This document shows, piece by piece, positions 42,865 through 50,711 of a stretch of DNA of 64,000 bases (its first letter is position 1; every line of letters begins with the position of its first letter). The DNA comes from Anaerolineaceae bacterium. Lineage in GTDB: Bacteria; Chloroflexota; Anaerolineae; Aggregatilineales; Phototrophicaceae. The stretch is from NCBI GenBank assembly GCA_020634135.1, contig JACKCG010000003.1, positions 372,001 through 436,000 of the forward strand, written 5' to 3'. The translations under genes were made by a program, and so were the position numbers. A model generated the notes under the pieces. The model was given only the letters and a program-made list of their open reading frames with translations. It did no database searches and had not been told where the DNA came from.

Positions 42865-44007
42865 ATGAAATCAATTGTGAACTTCACTGCCGGCTGTTTT
42901 TGCCTTTTTCTAGCATTATTTAATCCTGGTGTTGGCAAGATGCAATCGTCTATTGATGAAACTATCACTCAAATTGTGTTTAACGACAATGGTAGCCGAA
43001 TCGCCGTTGCAACAAATTTTGGGGTCAAGATTTACGACCAAAACTTCGTTATGCTTGCCTCACTAACGAGTGACGTGAACAAATCCTTCCACATTTACGC
43101 ATGGCACCCTGATGGTCAGCGTATCTTTATCAATGGCGAGTATTATGATTCGGCCACGTTAACTCGTAGCAACACGCAAGATGAGTTTAGCACTTTCAGC
43201 CCAAATGGGCGTTTGGCACTACAGATGGCAACAGATGAACTGGGTGGATATCTGATTTATGACATGATGAATCGTAGTCTCATTAATCGTATAGCCGCTG
43301 GAGAGTATTTTGAAGAATTAACGTGGAGTTATGATGGTGCCTATCTTGCAGCGGCGACTGGTACATACATTGTGGTGATGGATGTTTTTGATGCCAATCA
43401 TATGGTCCGTATTCCCATAGATGGACAAACTTACACCATAGCGTGGAACTCAGTAAATTATCAGATTGCGGCGCAAGTCACCCAATCGACCATTATTAGT
43501 AGCACAGAGCAAACGACAACCGAAAGTATACAAATCTTTGACGCCGTGACCGGTTCAAACATACAGCGCATTGAATCGACTGGTGACCTCCAAGGAAATA
43601 TGTATTGGACGCCTGATGGCAGGTATTTCATCAGCCAAATAGGTTCAAATACTTTTTCAGTTCGGGATTCAATTACATATCAAGTCGCTGAAGTGTTTAA
43701 CACACCAGAACCAATCGGTGCAACAGCACTGAGTCCTTACGGCGGTCGCTTGCTTTATGGAACATATTTGCCGTTAGCTGATAACCAAAGTTCGCTCATT
43801 ATCCCAAGCGTATACCTTCCAGTTCCATCAGATGAACGGTTGGATGAAATCATCAAGCTTTGCGGTCTTGCGCCTGGAGTAGAGGAATCACTCAGTACAC
43901 AGGCGCTGACCGCCCAACTCACCACGCTGCCCTCCGGCGCAATCCCACCCGGATGCGCGGCGGACTTGATCGCGGTTGCCCAGGCGTTGCAGGCACAGGG
44001 GGAGTAG
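42865..44007 (+). CDS. Secreted beta-propeller protein with two-cysteine tail (tandem copy 4)
   Basis: 380 residues from ATG 42865, which has AGGAGAGG just upstream; a longer frame would overlap small gene A. The signal-like N-terminus is MKSIVNFTAGCFCLFLALFN. Blades include FNDNGSRIAVATN, AWHPDGQRIFING, LTWSYDGAYLAAA and MYWTPDGRYFISQ. The tail has IIKLCGLAPG and IPPGCAADLIAVAQALQAQG. Its last 51 bases are part of repeat copy B. AT-richer than the flanking genome except for its tail. Confidence 0.78.
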   Translation: MKSIVNFTAGCFCLFLALFNPGVGKMQSSIDETITQIVFNDNGSRIAVATNFGVKIYDQNFVMLASLTSDVNKSFHIYAWHPDGQRIFINGEYYDSATLTRSNTQDEFSTFSPNGRLALQMATDELGGYLIYDMMNRSLINRIAAGEYFEELTWSYDGAYLAAATGTYIVVMDVFDANHMVRIPIDGQTYTIAWNSVNYQIAAQVTQSTIISSTEQTTTESIQIFDAVTGSNIQRIESTGDLQGNMYWTPDGRYFISQIGSNTFSVRDSITYQVAEVFNTPEPIGATALSPYGGRLLYGTYLPLADNQSSLIIPSVYLPVPSDERLDEIIKLCGLAPGVEESLSTQALTAQLTTLPSGAIPPGCAADLIAVAQALQAQGE

Positions 44008-44121
44008 TGGGATAATAGGTGAACCAATCATGTTGCTCAAGCACCTGCTCCGGCGGGTGTTTTTGTGTTGTGAGGTGTCGTAGAAATGACGATTGCGAAC
44101 TATGTTTCTGGTGCGGGAATT
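43957..44121 (+). repeat. 165-bp exact direct repeat, copy B
   Basis: Second copy of the repeat at 42494-42658. Together the copies define a 1463-bp unit of terminator, small gene and propeller gene that has been duplicated or homogenised. Confidence 0.9.
44039..44064 (+). terminator. Intrinsic terminator, copy B
   Basis: Same hairpin and T-run as at 42576-42601, lying after the stop of propeller copy 4 and before small gene B. Confidence 0.6.
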
Positions 44122-44343
44122 GCTGATGCAGTCCCCTATGTGTCTGATGCAACAACAATCCAACGGTCTGTACCGCGCCCATTTTACTGTACCCGCTGGT
44201 TTTTGGGATCGTCTACCTATTTTGCTCCCCATGACTGGTATTTTTACACTATGTCTGATGAAATCACTATTCCGACTAGTCGCCTTTATGTAGATCCGCA
44301 CTGGTATTGGCTAGCTCAGGATCGAACACAGACAACGCCCTAA
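44086..44343 (+). CDS. Small paralogous protein B, aromatic-rich
   Basis: 85-residue paralog of the protein at 42623, with the same conserved blocks (AVPYVSD, PRPFYC, HDWYFY, ITI) and a nine-residue longer C-terminus ending DRTQTTP. The middle part (RWFLGSSTYFAP) differs from protein A. GAGGTG precedes the ATG. It is followed 35 bp later by propeller copy 5, repeating the small-gene/propeller order. Function unknown; a partner or chaperone of the adjacent propeller is conceivable. Confidence 0.7.
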   Translation: MTIANYVSGAGIADAVPYVSDATTIQRSVPRPFYCTRWFLGSSTYFAPHDWYFYTMSDEITIPTSRLYVDPHWYWLAQDRTQTTP

Positions 44344-44378
44344 CAGATTGACATATCAATGCTTCCAGGAGAAAACAA

Positions 44379-45566
44379 ATGATACGTGGTCGCAGAATCG
44401 CTTTGGCATTTGCAGCAATACTGCTCATCGTAGTTAAGGTCTATGCGGAAGAAAATCTACCCTTTTCCAGCGCATACGATGTCGCCTGGAGTCAGGATGG
44501 AACTCTATTAGCCGTCGGCACGTCTGAAGGACTGCTGTTTTACCATCCGGTAACGCATATGTCCGAATTGTTAAGAGACGTTCGAGGGGGAGCAAACCTG
44601 GTCTGGAGTGCTGATGGCAGTCAACTGCTTTCTGGATTAACCATTGTGAATCGAGAAACCAAACAAGTCGAGAGTCTGCATATAAGCGGCGGTAGAGTTT
44701 TTGGCTGGAGTGAGGATGGGGAATATCTCGTCGCAGTCATTCATGACTCTCAGGACATTGGTATCCTGGATGCACATACCCTTCAGCTGATCGAAACGAT
44801 TGTCATTGACCGGGGAGAAATCACTAGCGTCAGTTGGTCACCTGATGAAACACGTTTTGCGGTGACAATTCCCAATGGATCCGTTTTGATTGTGTCGAAT
44901 TCAGCCAATCCCACCATCATCGAGTACCCTCAAGACCCAACTGCTATTCGGGTTTCCTGGAGTCCCCTTGGCGACATGTTAGCCATCGGAACGGTTGCTC
45001 ACAAAGTATGGATATGGGATGCCAAAAAACAAGAGATTATACATACTTTTGACGGACAGGGTGCCAATCGGTTTGACTGGTCGCCTGATGGCGGGTTGCT
45101 GGCGGCCAGCAATCTGGATGGCACGCTAACGGTTTGGGACATCGAAACAGGAACGGTTGTGGACAGCCTTCAAACATTTGGATATTTGAACGATGCCGCG
45201 TTTAGCCCTTATGGAGGGATGTTAGCAGTAGCCACTGATATTACAAATGCGCTCTTATATAGACCAACTCCCACATCACAAGCCCATGATGTCAGAAATG
45301 CAGCCCGGTGGAATCAGACCCTTGGAACCGATGGGGCAGTTCAAATCATTGTCCCCGCACCCTCACTGGAACGGCTGCGCCGGCTAACGGAACGCTGCGG
45401 GATGACGACTTCGGTTGAGGGGCAGGTGCTGGCTCAAGCTGAGACGAGCCACCTGCCAGCATTTATCCAACAAGTGGAGTCACTGAGTAATGACCAGATC
45501 CCACCCGGATGCAAGGCGGACTTGATCGCGGTTGCCCAGGCGTTGCAGGCACAGGGGGAGGAATAG
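44379..45566 (+). CDS. Secreted beta-propeller protein with two-cysteine tail (tandem copy 5)
   Basis: 395 residues. CAGGAGAA precedes the ATG, and the signal peptide core is IALAFAAILLIVVKVYA. Blades are the clearest WD40-like of the set: VAWSQDGTLLAVG, VSWSPDETRFAVT, VSWSPLGDMLAIG, FDWSPDGGLLAAS, followed by LTVWDIETGTVVD. The tail LERLRRLTERCGM ... IPPGCKADLIAVAQALQAQG is nearly identical in DNA to that of copy 1, 5.6 kb away. Confidence 0.82.
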   Translation: MIRGRRIALAFAAILLIVVKVYAEENLPFSSAYDVAWSQDGTLLAVGTSEGLLFYHPVTHMSELLRDVRGGANLVWSADGSQLLSGLTIVNRETKQVESLHISGGRVFGWSEDGEYLVAVIHDSQDIGILDAHTLQLIETIVIDRGEITSVSWSPDETRFAVTIPNGSVLIVSNSANPTIIEYPQDPTAIRVSWSPLGDMLAIGTVAHKVWIWDAKKQEIIHTFDGQGANRFDWSPDGGLLAASNLDGTLTVWDIETGTVVDSLQTFGYLNDAAFSPYGGMLAVATDITNALLYRPTPTSQAHDVRNAARWNQTLGTDGAVQIIVPAPSLERLRRLTERCGMTTSVEGQVLAQAETSHLPAFIQQVESLSNDQIPPGCKADLIAVAQALQAQGEE

Positions 45567-45657
45567 CTGTTTACTTGATATTTTCTGCTTTTCACTTCCA
45601 ACTCCAAATGTGGTACAGTGGGCGCCATTCGCCAATTGTATTTTTCTGGAAAAAGTC

Positions 45658-47010
45658 ATGGGAACAATTAAACTTGTTACGGAACTCCCCGGCCCGAACA
45701 GCCAGGCGATGGTCGCCCGGCGCGAGGCGGCCAGCGCACGCGGCGCATCCAAGCTGACTCCGCTGGCGGTGGTCAGCGCACAAGGCGCGGCGGTCACGGA
45801 TGCCGATGGCAACACGCTGTTGGATTTCGCCGGGGGCATTGGTGTGCTGGCCGTCGGTCACTGCCCGCCGAACGTGGTGGATGCGGTCAAGCACCAGGCC
45901 GAGCAGTTGATTCACATGTGCGCCATCGTCGGCACGTATGAGCCGTATGTGCGCGTGGTGGAACTGCTGAACGAAGTCACGCCGGGGAACTTCCCCAAAA
46001 AGTCGGTGCTGCTCAACAGCGGCGCAGAAGCCCTGGAAACCTCCGTGAAAATCGCCCGCAGCTACACCGGACGTCCGGCGGTGCTGGTTTTCGAGGGGGC
46101 TTATCATGGCCGCACCAACCTCACGCTGGCGATGACCAGCAAGTACGGCCTGTTTAAAAAGGGTTTCGGCCCGTTCGCGCCGGAAATCTACCGCCTGCCC
46201 TTCCCCAATGTGTACCGCCGCCCGGCTGGCATGAGCGAAGAGGCCTATGTGGACGACGCCATCGCCCGGCTGGAAAACGCGCTCATCGCCCAGGTTGACC
46301 CGTCCGCCGTCGCCGCGATTGTGATCGAGCCGGTACAGGGGGAAGGCGGGTTTATCCCCGCGCCGCCACGCTTCTTGCAGCGCATCCGCGAAATCTGTAC
46401 ACAGTACGGTATTGTGATGGTGGCAGACGAGGTGCAGAGCGGTTTTGGACGCACCGGGCGCTTGTTCGCTGTTGAGCATTACGGTATTGAGCCGGATCTG
46501 ATCGCTTCAGCCAAGTCACTGGCGGCAGGGATGCCCCTGGCCGCTGTCACCGGACGCGCCGAAATTATGGATGCGCCGCACCCCGGCGGGCTGGGGGGGA
46601 CGTACAGCGGCAACCCGCTGGCGTGTGTCGCGGCGGTGGAAGCTATCCAGATGATCCGCGAGCCGGCCTTTTTGCAGCGGGCGACGGAAGTAGGCGGGCG
46701 CATCCGCCAGCACTTGCTCGATCTTCAGGCGGAAATCCCGTTAATCGGAGATGTGCGCGGCCTGGGGGCAATGATCCTGATGGAACTCGTCAAAGACCGC
46801 GAGAGCAAGACCCCTGCCGCTGACGAAACGCTCCAAGTCACCACCGAGTCGCTCAAACGCGGCCTGATTGCGATCCGCGCCGGGCTGTACAGCAACTGCA
46901 TCCGCTTCCTGCCGCCGCTGAATATCACGGATGAGCAGATTGACGAAGGCATGGGCGTCATCGCCGAGGCGGTACGCGCCGTCGAAAGCCAGCGCCGCGC
47001 CGCACTGTAG
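45658..47010 (+). CDS. gabT: Class III aminotransferase, 4-aminobutyrate type
   Basis: 450-residue PLP enzyme of the ornithine/4-aminobutyrate aminotransferase family. LNSGAEALETSVKIAR and FEGAYHGRTNLTLAMT are the cofactor and active-site loops, VADEVQSGFGRTGR holds the PLP-binding aspartate (257), and K286 in ASAKSLAAGMP is the Schiff-base lysine. The family function is to convert 4-aminobutyrate and 2-oxoglutarate to succinate semialdehyde and glutamate. The start at 45658 follows the family N-terminus; its ribosome site is weak. No succinate-semialdehyde dehydrogenase is adjacent, so substrate assignment is moderate. Confidence 0.85.
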   Translation: MGTIKLVTELPGPNSQAMVARREAASARGASKLTPLAVVSAQGAAVTDADGNTLLDFAGGIGVLAVGHCPPNVVDAVKHQAEQLIHMCAIVGTYEPYVRVVELLNEVTPGNFPKKSVLLNSGAEALETSVKIARSYTGRPAVLVFEGAYHGRTNLTLAMTSKYGLFKKGFGPFAPEIYRLPFPNVYRRPAGMSEEAYVDDAIARLENALIAQVDPSAVAAIVIEPVQGEGGFIPAPPRFLQRIREICTQYGIVMVADEVQSGFGRTGRLFAVEHYGIEPDLIASAKSLAAGMPLAAVTGRAEIMDAPHPGGLGGTYSGNPLACVAAVEAIQMIREPAFLQRATEVGGRIRQHLLDLQAEIPLIGDVRGLGAMILMELVKDRESKTPAADETLQVTTESLKRGLIAIRAGLYSNCIRFLPPLNITDEQIDEGMGVIAEAVRAVESQRRAAL

Positions 47011-47028
47011 GCCTGTATTGTCAGCATC

Positions 47029-47049
47029 GGGAGGGTTTCAGGCCCTCCC
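47029..47049 (+). terminator. Hairpin downstream of gabT
   Basis: GGGAGGG and CCCTCCC with a seven-base loop, 19 bases after the gabT stop. The following TGTTCCT is only weakly T-rich. Confidence 0.45.
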
Positions 47050-47325
47050 TGTTCCTGACCGTCCGGGCGATCACCAGGGATCGGTAGTGGGCGTTCTCGT
47101 GCCGGGCTGCTCATCACGATTGTCCGAGGGTTCTGGAAACAGACGCACCAGGACGAACGCACCATTCAGTTCGAACCGACCAAACCGAGACCGAGTGGAC
47201 GGGCGAGGCAGCGTATGACTGAGAGATAAAAGGACATGATTTTGAGTTCTGAGTGCTTTGCGGGACATGTTGCCCCTCGTTGCACGTTTGTTAAACAGAC
47301 CCCATGATGGGTCGCGGGGCTATGT
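47050..47325. other. Degenerate stretch between gabT and IS fragment
   Basis: No intact gene is seen. A minus-strand open frame at 47071-47268 has odd composition and no resemblance I can name. It may be decayed coding sequence or part of the mobile-element scar. Confidence 0.4.
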
Positions 47326-47481
47326 CTACGCCATCAGTCCGGCCAGCGCCTGGTCGCGCCATTGGGCAACCTGATTGGGATGAACCTCGTATATCGCCGC
47401 AATCTGGCTGAGCATTTTGTCCTCGCGCAGCACTTCGCGCACGACCTGAGCTTTGAATTCCGGGCTGTAGCTTTTTCGCAT
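47326..47481 (-). pseudogene. Truncated IS3-family OrfA transposase
   Basis: 51-residue N-terminal piece of a transposase OrfA with the HTH start MRKSYSPEFKAQVVREVL and IAAIYEVHPNQVAQWRDQAL. Intact IS3-type OrfA proteins are about twice as long and are followed by OrfB, which is absent. The frame stops after GLMA. Confidence 0.8.
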
Positions 47482-47538
47482 CGCGTGTCCCAATCCACTG
47501 ATTTTCACGCTATTTTACTGTCTTGTTTTTGGGGTACA
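47326..47538 (-). mobile_element. IS3-like insertion sequence fragment
   Basis: The OrfA start plus a possible left end reading TGTACCCCAAAAACAAGACA on the minus strand (47538 downward). No second end or OrfB is found, so only one edge of the element remains. It abuts the Rhs toxin-immunity cassette. Confidence 0.55.
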
Positions 47539-47565
47539 TCATATCTGCACAGTGGTGAGAATCAT

Positions 47566-48051
47566 TTAACCTTCATCTATTTCGTTCTGGTTAGCATTAT
47601 TTCGAATGTGGGTTTGATTTATGGTTATAATGTAGTTTCGGATTATAAAGACAGCTAACATTGTTATGTACATAGAGACATAATAAATACAAAAAATCTC
47701 TAGAATAGATGCAAAACCTCCTGTTAAAATATGAGCCGTCATATCATTAAAGATATGGAAATGAATAGCACTAAGACTCGTAACAAATCCGGAAATAAAA
47801 ATACATAGAATTATAATAGGTATTTTAATGGATTTAGAAAGACTATTCTTGGTCTGAAATGGAAACTTCCAATAAATGAAAAAGCCCTGCATCAGGAAAA
47901 ACACAAAAAACACTATACCTGCTCCTGTACCTAACAAGAGTCCTTGGCGACCCATAAAGCTAGGTACAAAAGCTATCATTATTAGAAATATGATTACTAG
48001 AATTGATTTTAGAATATCTCTTTTTGACGTCTCAGGGAAAAAACCTGTCAT
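47566..48051 (-). CDS. Membrane protein, candidate Rhs-toxin immunity protein
   Basis: 161-residue integral membrane protein with four or five hydrophobic segments (about 16-36, 42-66, 80-104 and 112-145) and a polar C-terminus. TTTGGAG lies 7 bases before the ATG at 48051. The DNA is strikingly AT-rich compared with the genome: 48001-48060 has 19 G/C in 60. It lies directly downstream of the Rhs C-terminal tip on the same strand, the normal place for an immunity gene. No family is recognised; the immunity role is inferred from position, composition and size. Confidence 0.65.
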   Translation of the reverse strand: MTGFFPETSKRDILKSILVIIFLIMIAFVPSFMGRQGLLLGTGAGIVFFVFFLMQGFFIYWKFPFQTKNSLSKSIKIPIIILCIFISGFVTSLSAIHFHIFNDMTAHILTGGFASILEIFCIYYVSMYITMLAVFIIRNYIITINQTHIRNNANQNEIDEG

Positions 48052-48061
48052 TTTCAACTCC

Positions 48062-48098
48062 AAAAAGTTTCTGAGCTACATGAATTGTAGCTCAGAAA
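48062..48098 (-). terminator. Strong terminator between Rhs gene and candidate immunity gene
   Basis: TTTCTGAGCTACA and TGTAGCTCAGAAA form a perfect 13-bp stem with a five-base loop. On the minus strand it is followed by C and five T, which abut the ribosome site of the downstream gene. Confidence 0.8.
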
Positions 48099-48128
48099 TG
48101 AACGGTGAGATTTATTCTTATCTGAAGA

Positions 48129-50504
48129 TTACTTTTCTATCAAGTCGATAAGCCACTCAGAAACTCCAGATTCGGAAAGCGCATTAGGGAGGATATTGGT
48201 GCCGGTAATTGTAAATACCACTTGATTTCGTGGAAGATTAGCATATCCCAGAATATTCGCCGCTCGTGCCGCGTCTCCTGCTGGGTTTGGTACCGGTGGG
48301 CGAGTTATGTAGCCCGGTCGCTGAACCACTAACTCTCCTGCACCTGTTGCGGAAAGAACAAACATATCAACCCCAGACTGTAGGCCAATACCCCATAACA
48401 AATCACCCAACATATCTGGACCAAAAGCTGGTGCGACATCAATATCTCCAAACAATCTGGAGCGTACACTACGTTGAATTACTCCTTGTACCATATTTAC
48501 ACCTCCTGCACCTAATCCGCGTGCTCCAATGGAAGGTATTCTAGTTAGAAAGTTCCTGCTACCGCTAATAGAAACACTATTTACAACACCAGCCATCACG
48601 CGGCCAAAAACTCCCCCTATTGCCATATCAGCACTGACTCTCGCCACCAATTCTTCTAAAGAAGCCGCGCCTGTGTATGAACCGATCAAACCTTGCCCTA
48701 TTACGTTTGTGGCTGCCCCCGATGCAGAGGCTACTCCTCCACCAATCTGTGCTGCAGTCAATGTTGTAGTACCTAAAGCTGCTCCACTTCCAAGCCAAAA
48801 AGCAACAGCTAACGCTCCACCAATGGCTCCACCTGCTCCAGCATAGAAAAGAACCTGATTTGCATCTATACACCCAACCTCTTCACCGTTTAATATATTT
48901 GGTAATACTTGTGATCCAACACCATATGTTATGCCACCTAAAATACCGCCCCCAATGATAGCTGCCAAAACACCTAAAAAGACCAGCTTACCACTTGGGT
49001 CAACCCACATCACTACATTACCTTCAACCCAGCTGTACCCATTCAGGCTCATCGGGCGGCCAGCCATGCCCTCGAACGGGTCGAGTGCCGTGAACACGCC
49101 CAACCCCGGCGCATAGTACCGCGCCCGCAGGTAGAGCAGGCCATTCTCATCCAGCGGTTCGCCGGTGAAGCCATAAGCTGGTGACTGGTAATTCTCAACC
49201 ATTGTCACACCGAACGGATCACCATAGGGGGTGTAGCTCCGGCTTTCCAGCGTACTTACGGCGTCATCCGCAACCCCGCGCACGCTGCCCAGGGCGTCCG
49301 GTATGGCGTACTGCCACTCGGTTTCATTATACCAGGCATGGACACCTCGCAGCGCATGGAGGTAGTGGTTTGTGTCCGTCCCGTCGCTCTGGCGCAGCAC
49401 GACCGCCAGCCCCGGTTGCAGGTCGAGCAGATACCTGGTGACAGTTGTACCTGCCGTTTGCTGGATGCGATTGCCCAGCCCATCGTACTGGTAGGCACTG
49501 CCTCCTGTACTCAGCAGGCGGTTGGCCTGATCCCAGGCGTAGGTTTCCAGCGTGTTTGGTACCGTGTCCTTCTTATAGAGCAAATTGCCATTGGCATCGT
49601 ATTCGTAGGTATAGTCAGGAATGACCTCACCAGCATCCAGCGTGTCACCCTCAGCAATCAACTGATTCGCCTCATTGTAGCCGAAGTAGCGATTGCTGGC
49701 GGTAACGCCTGTGCCAGACACCAATTCTGCGAGCCGATTTCCCGCCAGGTCGTAGTCGAAGTCATAGACCCGATTCCCGCTATCGTAGTTCGCCTGTTGC
49801 AGCCGCGACAGGGCATCATAGGCATACACGATGGTGCGGTAGTCATAAGTCACACCCGGCACGAGCAGCTGCTTGAAGCGCACCACGTAGCCCGTCCCGC
49901 TGGCGGATCGACTCCGTTCCGCCCGGTTGCGGATTTCCAGTTGGTGCGGGCCTTCCCCGGTCAACTCAATGGGGATGTCACGCTGGCCGGGCGTGGCGGC
50001 ATAGCCATCGAAGCTCTGCCACAGCGTGCGACCAAGGTAGATGTCATAGCGGCTGTGGTCGGGGCCAGTCCCCATTGTCAGCACGGCCTGATCCCCGAAG
50101 AAGGTCAGCGTCAGCCGGGCGCTGAACTGCTCGCTTTTCTTGAACCCGGCCTCATCCGACCAGTTCGCTTTGAGAAGCAGGTCAGGATCGTCAGAGGCGA
50201 TGACGGTATCCCCGGTTGAATTGGCATGAGGCAATATCTCCAGCGCGACCTCACGGTTGCCCAGTTCATTCACCTGGTAGGCGAAGTGGCCGAGGGTTCG
50301 TTCCGGCGAAGCATGATGCAGCAGCGTCAGTCGCCCGGCAGGGTCGTAGCTGTAACGCGAACGCAGGCCATTGGGGCGCTGCGTCGCCACGTGGCGTCCG
50401 GCCAGGTCATAGGCGAAGGCTGTCTCCTGGTCATCCCAGTCGGTCAGACCGATCAGCCGGCCACGCGAGTCATAGGTGTAGACGATGCTCAGGTCGCCGG
50501 GCAC
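48129..50504 (-). CDS. Rhs-repeat protein, 5'-truncated, with variable C-terminal tip
   Basis: 791 codons. Residues 1-505 carry YD/Rhs repeats (YTYDSRGRLIGL, YSYDPAGRLTLL, YAYDALSRLQQAN, YEYDANGNLLYKK) and the Rhs-associated core (YAIPDALGSVRGV, ENGLLYLRARYYAPGLGVFT, LDPFEG). The core ends at DPSGK (502-506). The last 285 residues form a Gly-rich, hydrophobic tip (GVLAAIIGGGILGGITYGV and others) of unrecognised type. Typical Rhs toxins exceed 1200 residues and have a secretion signal. Here the frame opens after a TAA with a GTG as first possible start, so the N-terminus appears lost. It could be an inactive orphan cassette. Confidence 0.8.
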   Translation of the reverse strand: MPGDLSIVYTYDSRGRLIGLTDWDDQETAFAYDLAGRHVATQRPNGLRSRYSYDPAGRLTLLHHASPERTLGHFAYQVNELGNREVALEILPHANSTGDTVIASDDPDLLLKANWSDEAGFKKSEQFSARLTLTFFGDQAVLTMGTGPDHSRYDIYLGRTLWQSFDGYAATPGQRDIPIELTGEGPHQLEIRNRAERSRSASGTGYVVRFKQLLVPGVTYDYRTIVYAYDALSRLQQANYDSGNRVYDFDYDLAGNRLAELVSGTGVTASNRYFGYNEANQLIAEGDTLDAGEVIPDYTYEYDANGNLLYKKDTVPNTLETYAWDQANRLLSTGGSAYQYDGLGNRIQQTAGTTVTRYLLDLQPGLAVVLRQSDGTDTNHYLHALRGVHAWYNETEWQYAIPDALGSVRGVADDAVSTLESRSYTPYGDPFGVTMVENYQSPAYGFTGEPLDENGLLYLRARYYAPGLGVFTALDPFEGMAGRPMSLNGYSWVEGNVVMWVDPSGKLVFLGVLAAIIGGGILGGITYGVGSQVLPNILNGEEVGCIDANQVLFYAGAGGAIGGALAVAFWLGSGAALGTTTLTAAQIGGGVASASGAATNVIGQGLIGSYTGAASLEELVARVSADMAIGGVFGRVMAGVVNSVSISGSRNFLTRIPSIGARGLGAGGVNMVQGVIQRSVRSRLFGDIDVAPAFGPDMLGDLLWGIGLQSGVDMFVLSATGAGELVVQRPGYITRPPVPNPAGDAARAANILGYANLPRNQVVFTITGTNILPNALSESGVSEWLIDLIEK
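49281..49324 (-). repeat. Rhs internal repeat, copy 1
   Basis: 44 bp encoding TEWQYAIPDALGSV within the Rhs core; 42 of 44 bases match the segment at 50502-50545 in the same reading frame. Confidence 0.85.
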
Positions 50505-50545
50505 GCTGCCCAGGCCGTCCGGTATGGCGTACTGCGACTCGGTTT
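50502..50545 (-). repeat. Rhs repeat fragment, copy 2, at the 5' end
   Basis: Near-identical copy of 49281-49324 at the extreme 5' end of the Rhs frame, reading TESQYAIPDGLGSV directly after an in-frame TAA. It marks a recombination junction that removed the original upstream part. Confidence 0.85.
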
Positions 50546-50711
50546 ATTTGCTTCCCGCTTTTTTTATCATTTCGTAATCTAATCGTAGCGAAAGCGCCGT
50601 GTGGAAAACAGCAAGTTGCGCTACACTTGAATTTGGATAGATATGATTTCAATTCACGTCGAGCGATTCATCTACCAGAATGGTCTGACTGAACAATAAA
50701 AGGGAGTGACC

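Noticed and set aside
47071..47268. Minus-strand frame of 65 codons after gabT
   Set aside because: No ribosome site, unusual composition and no resemblance; treated as a degenerate intergenic stretch.
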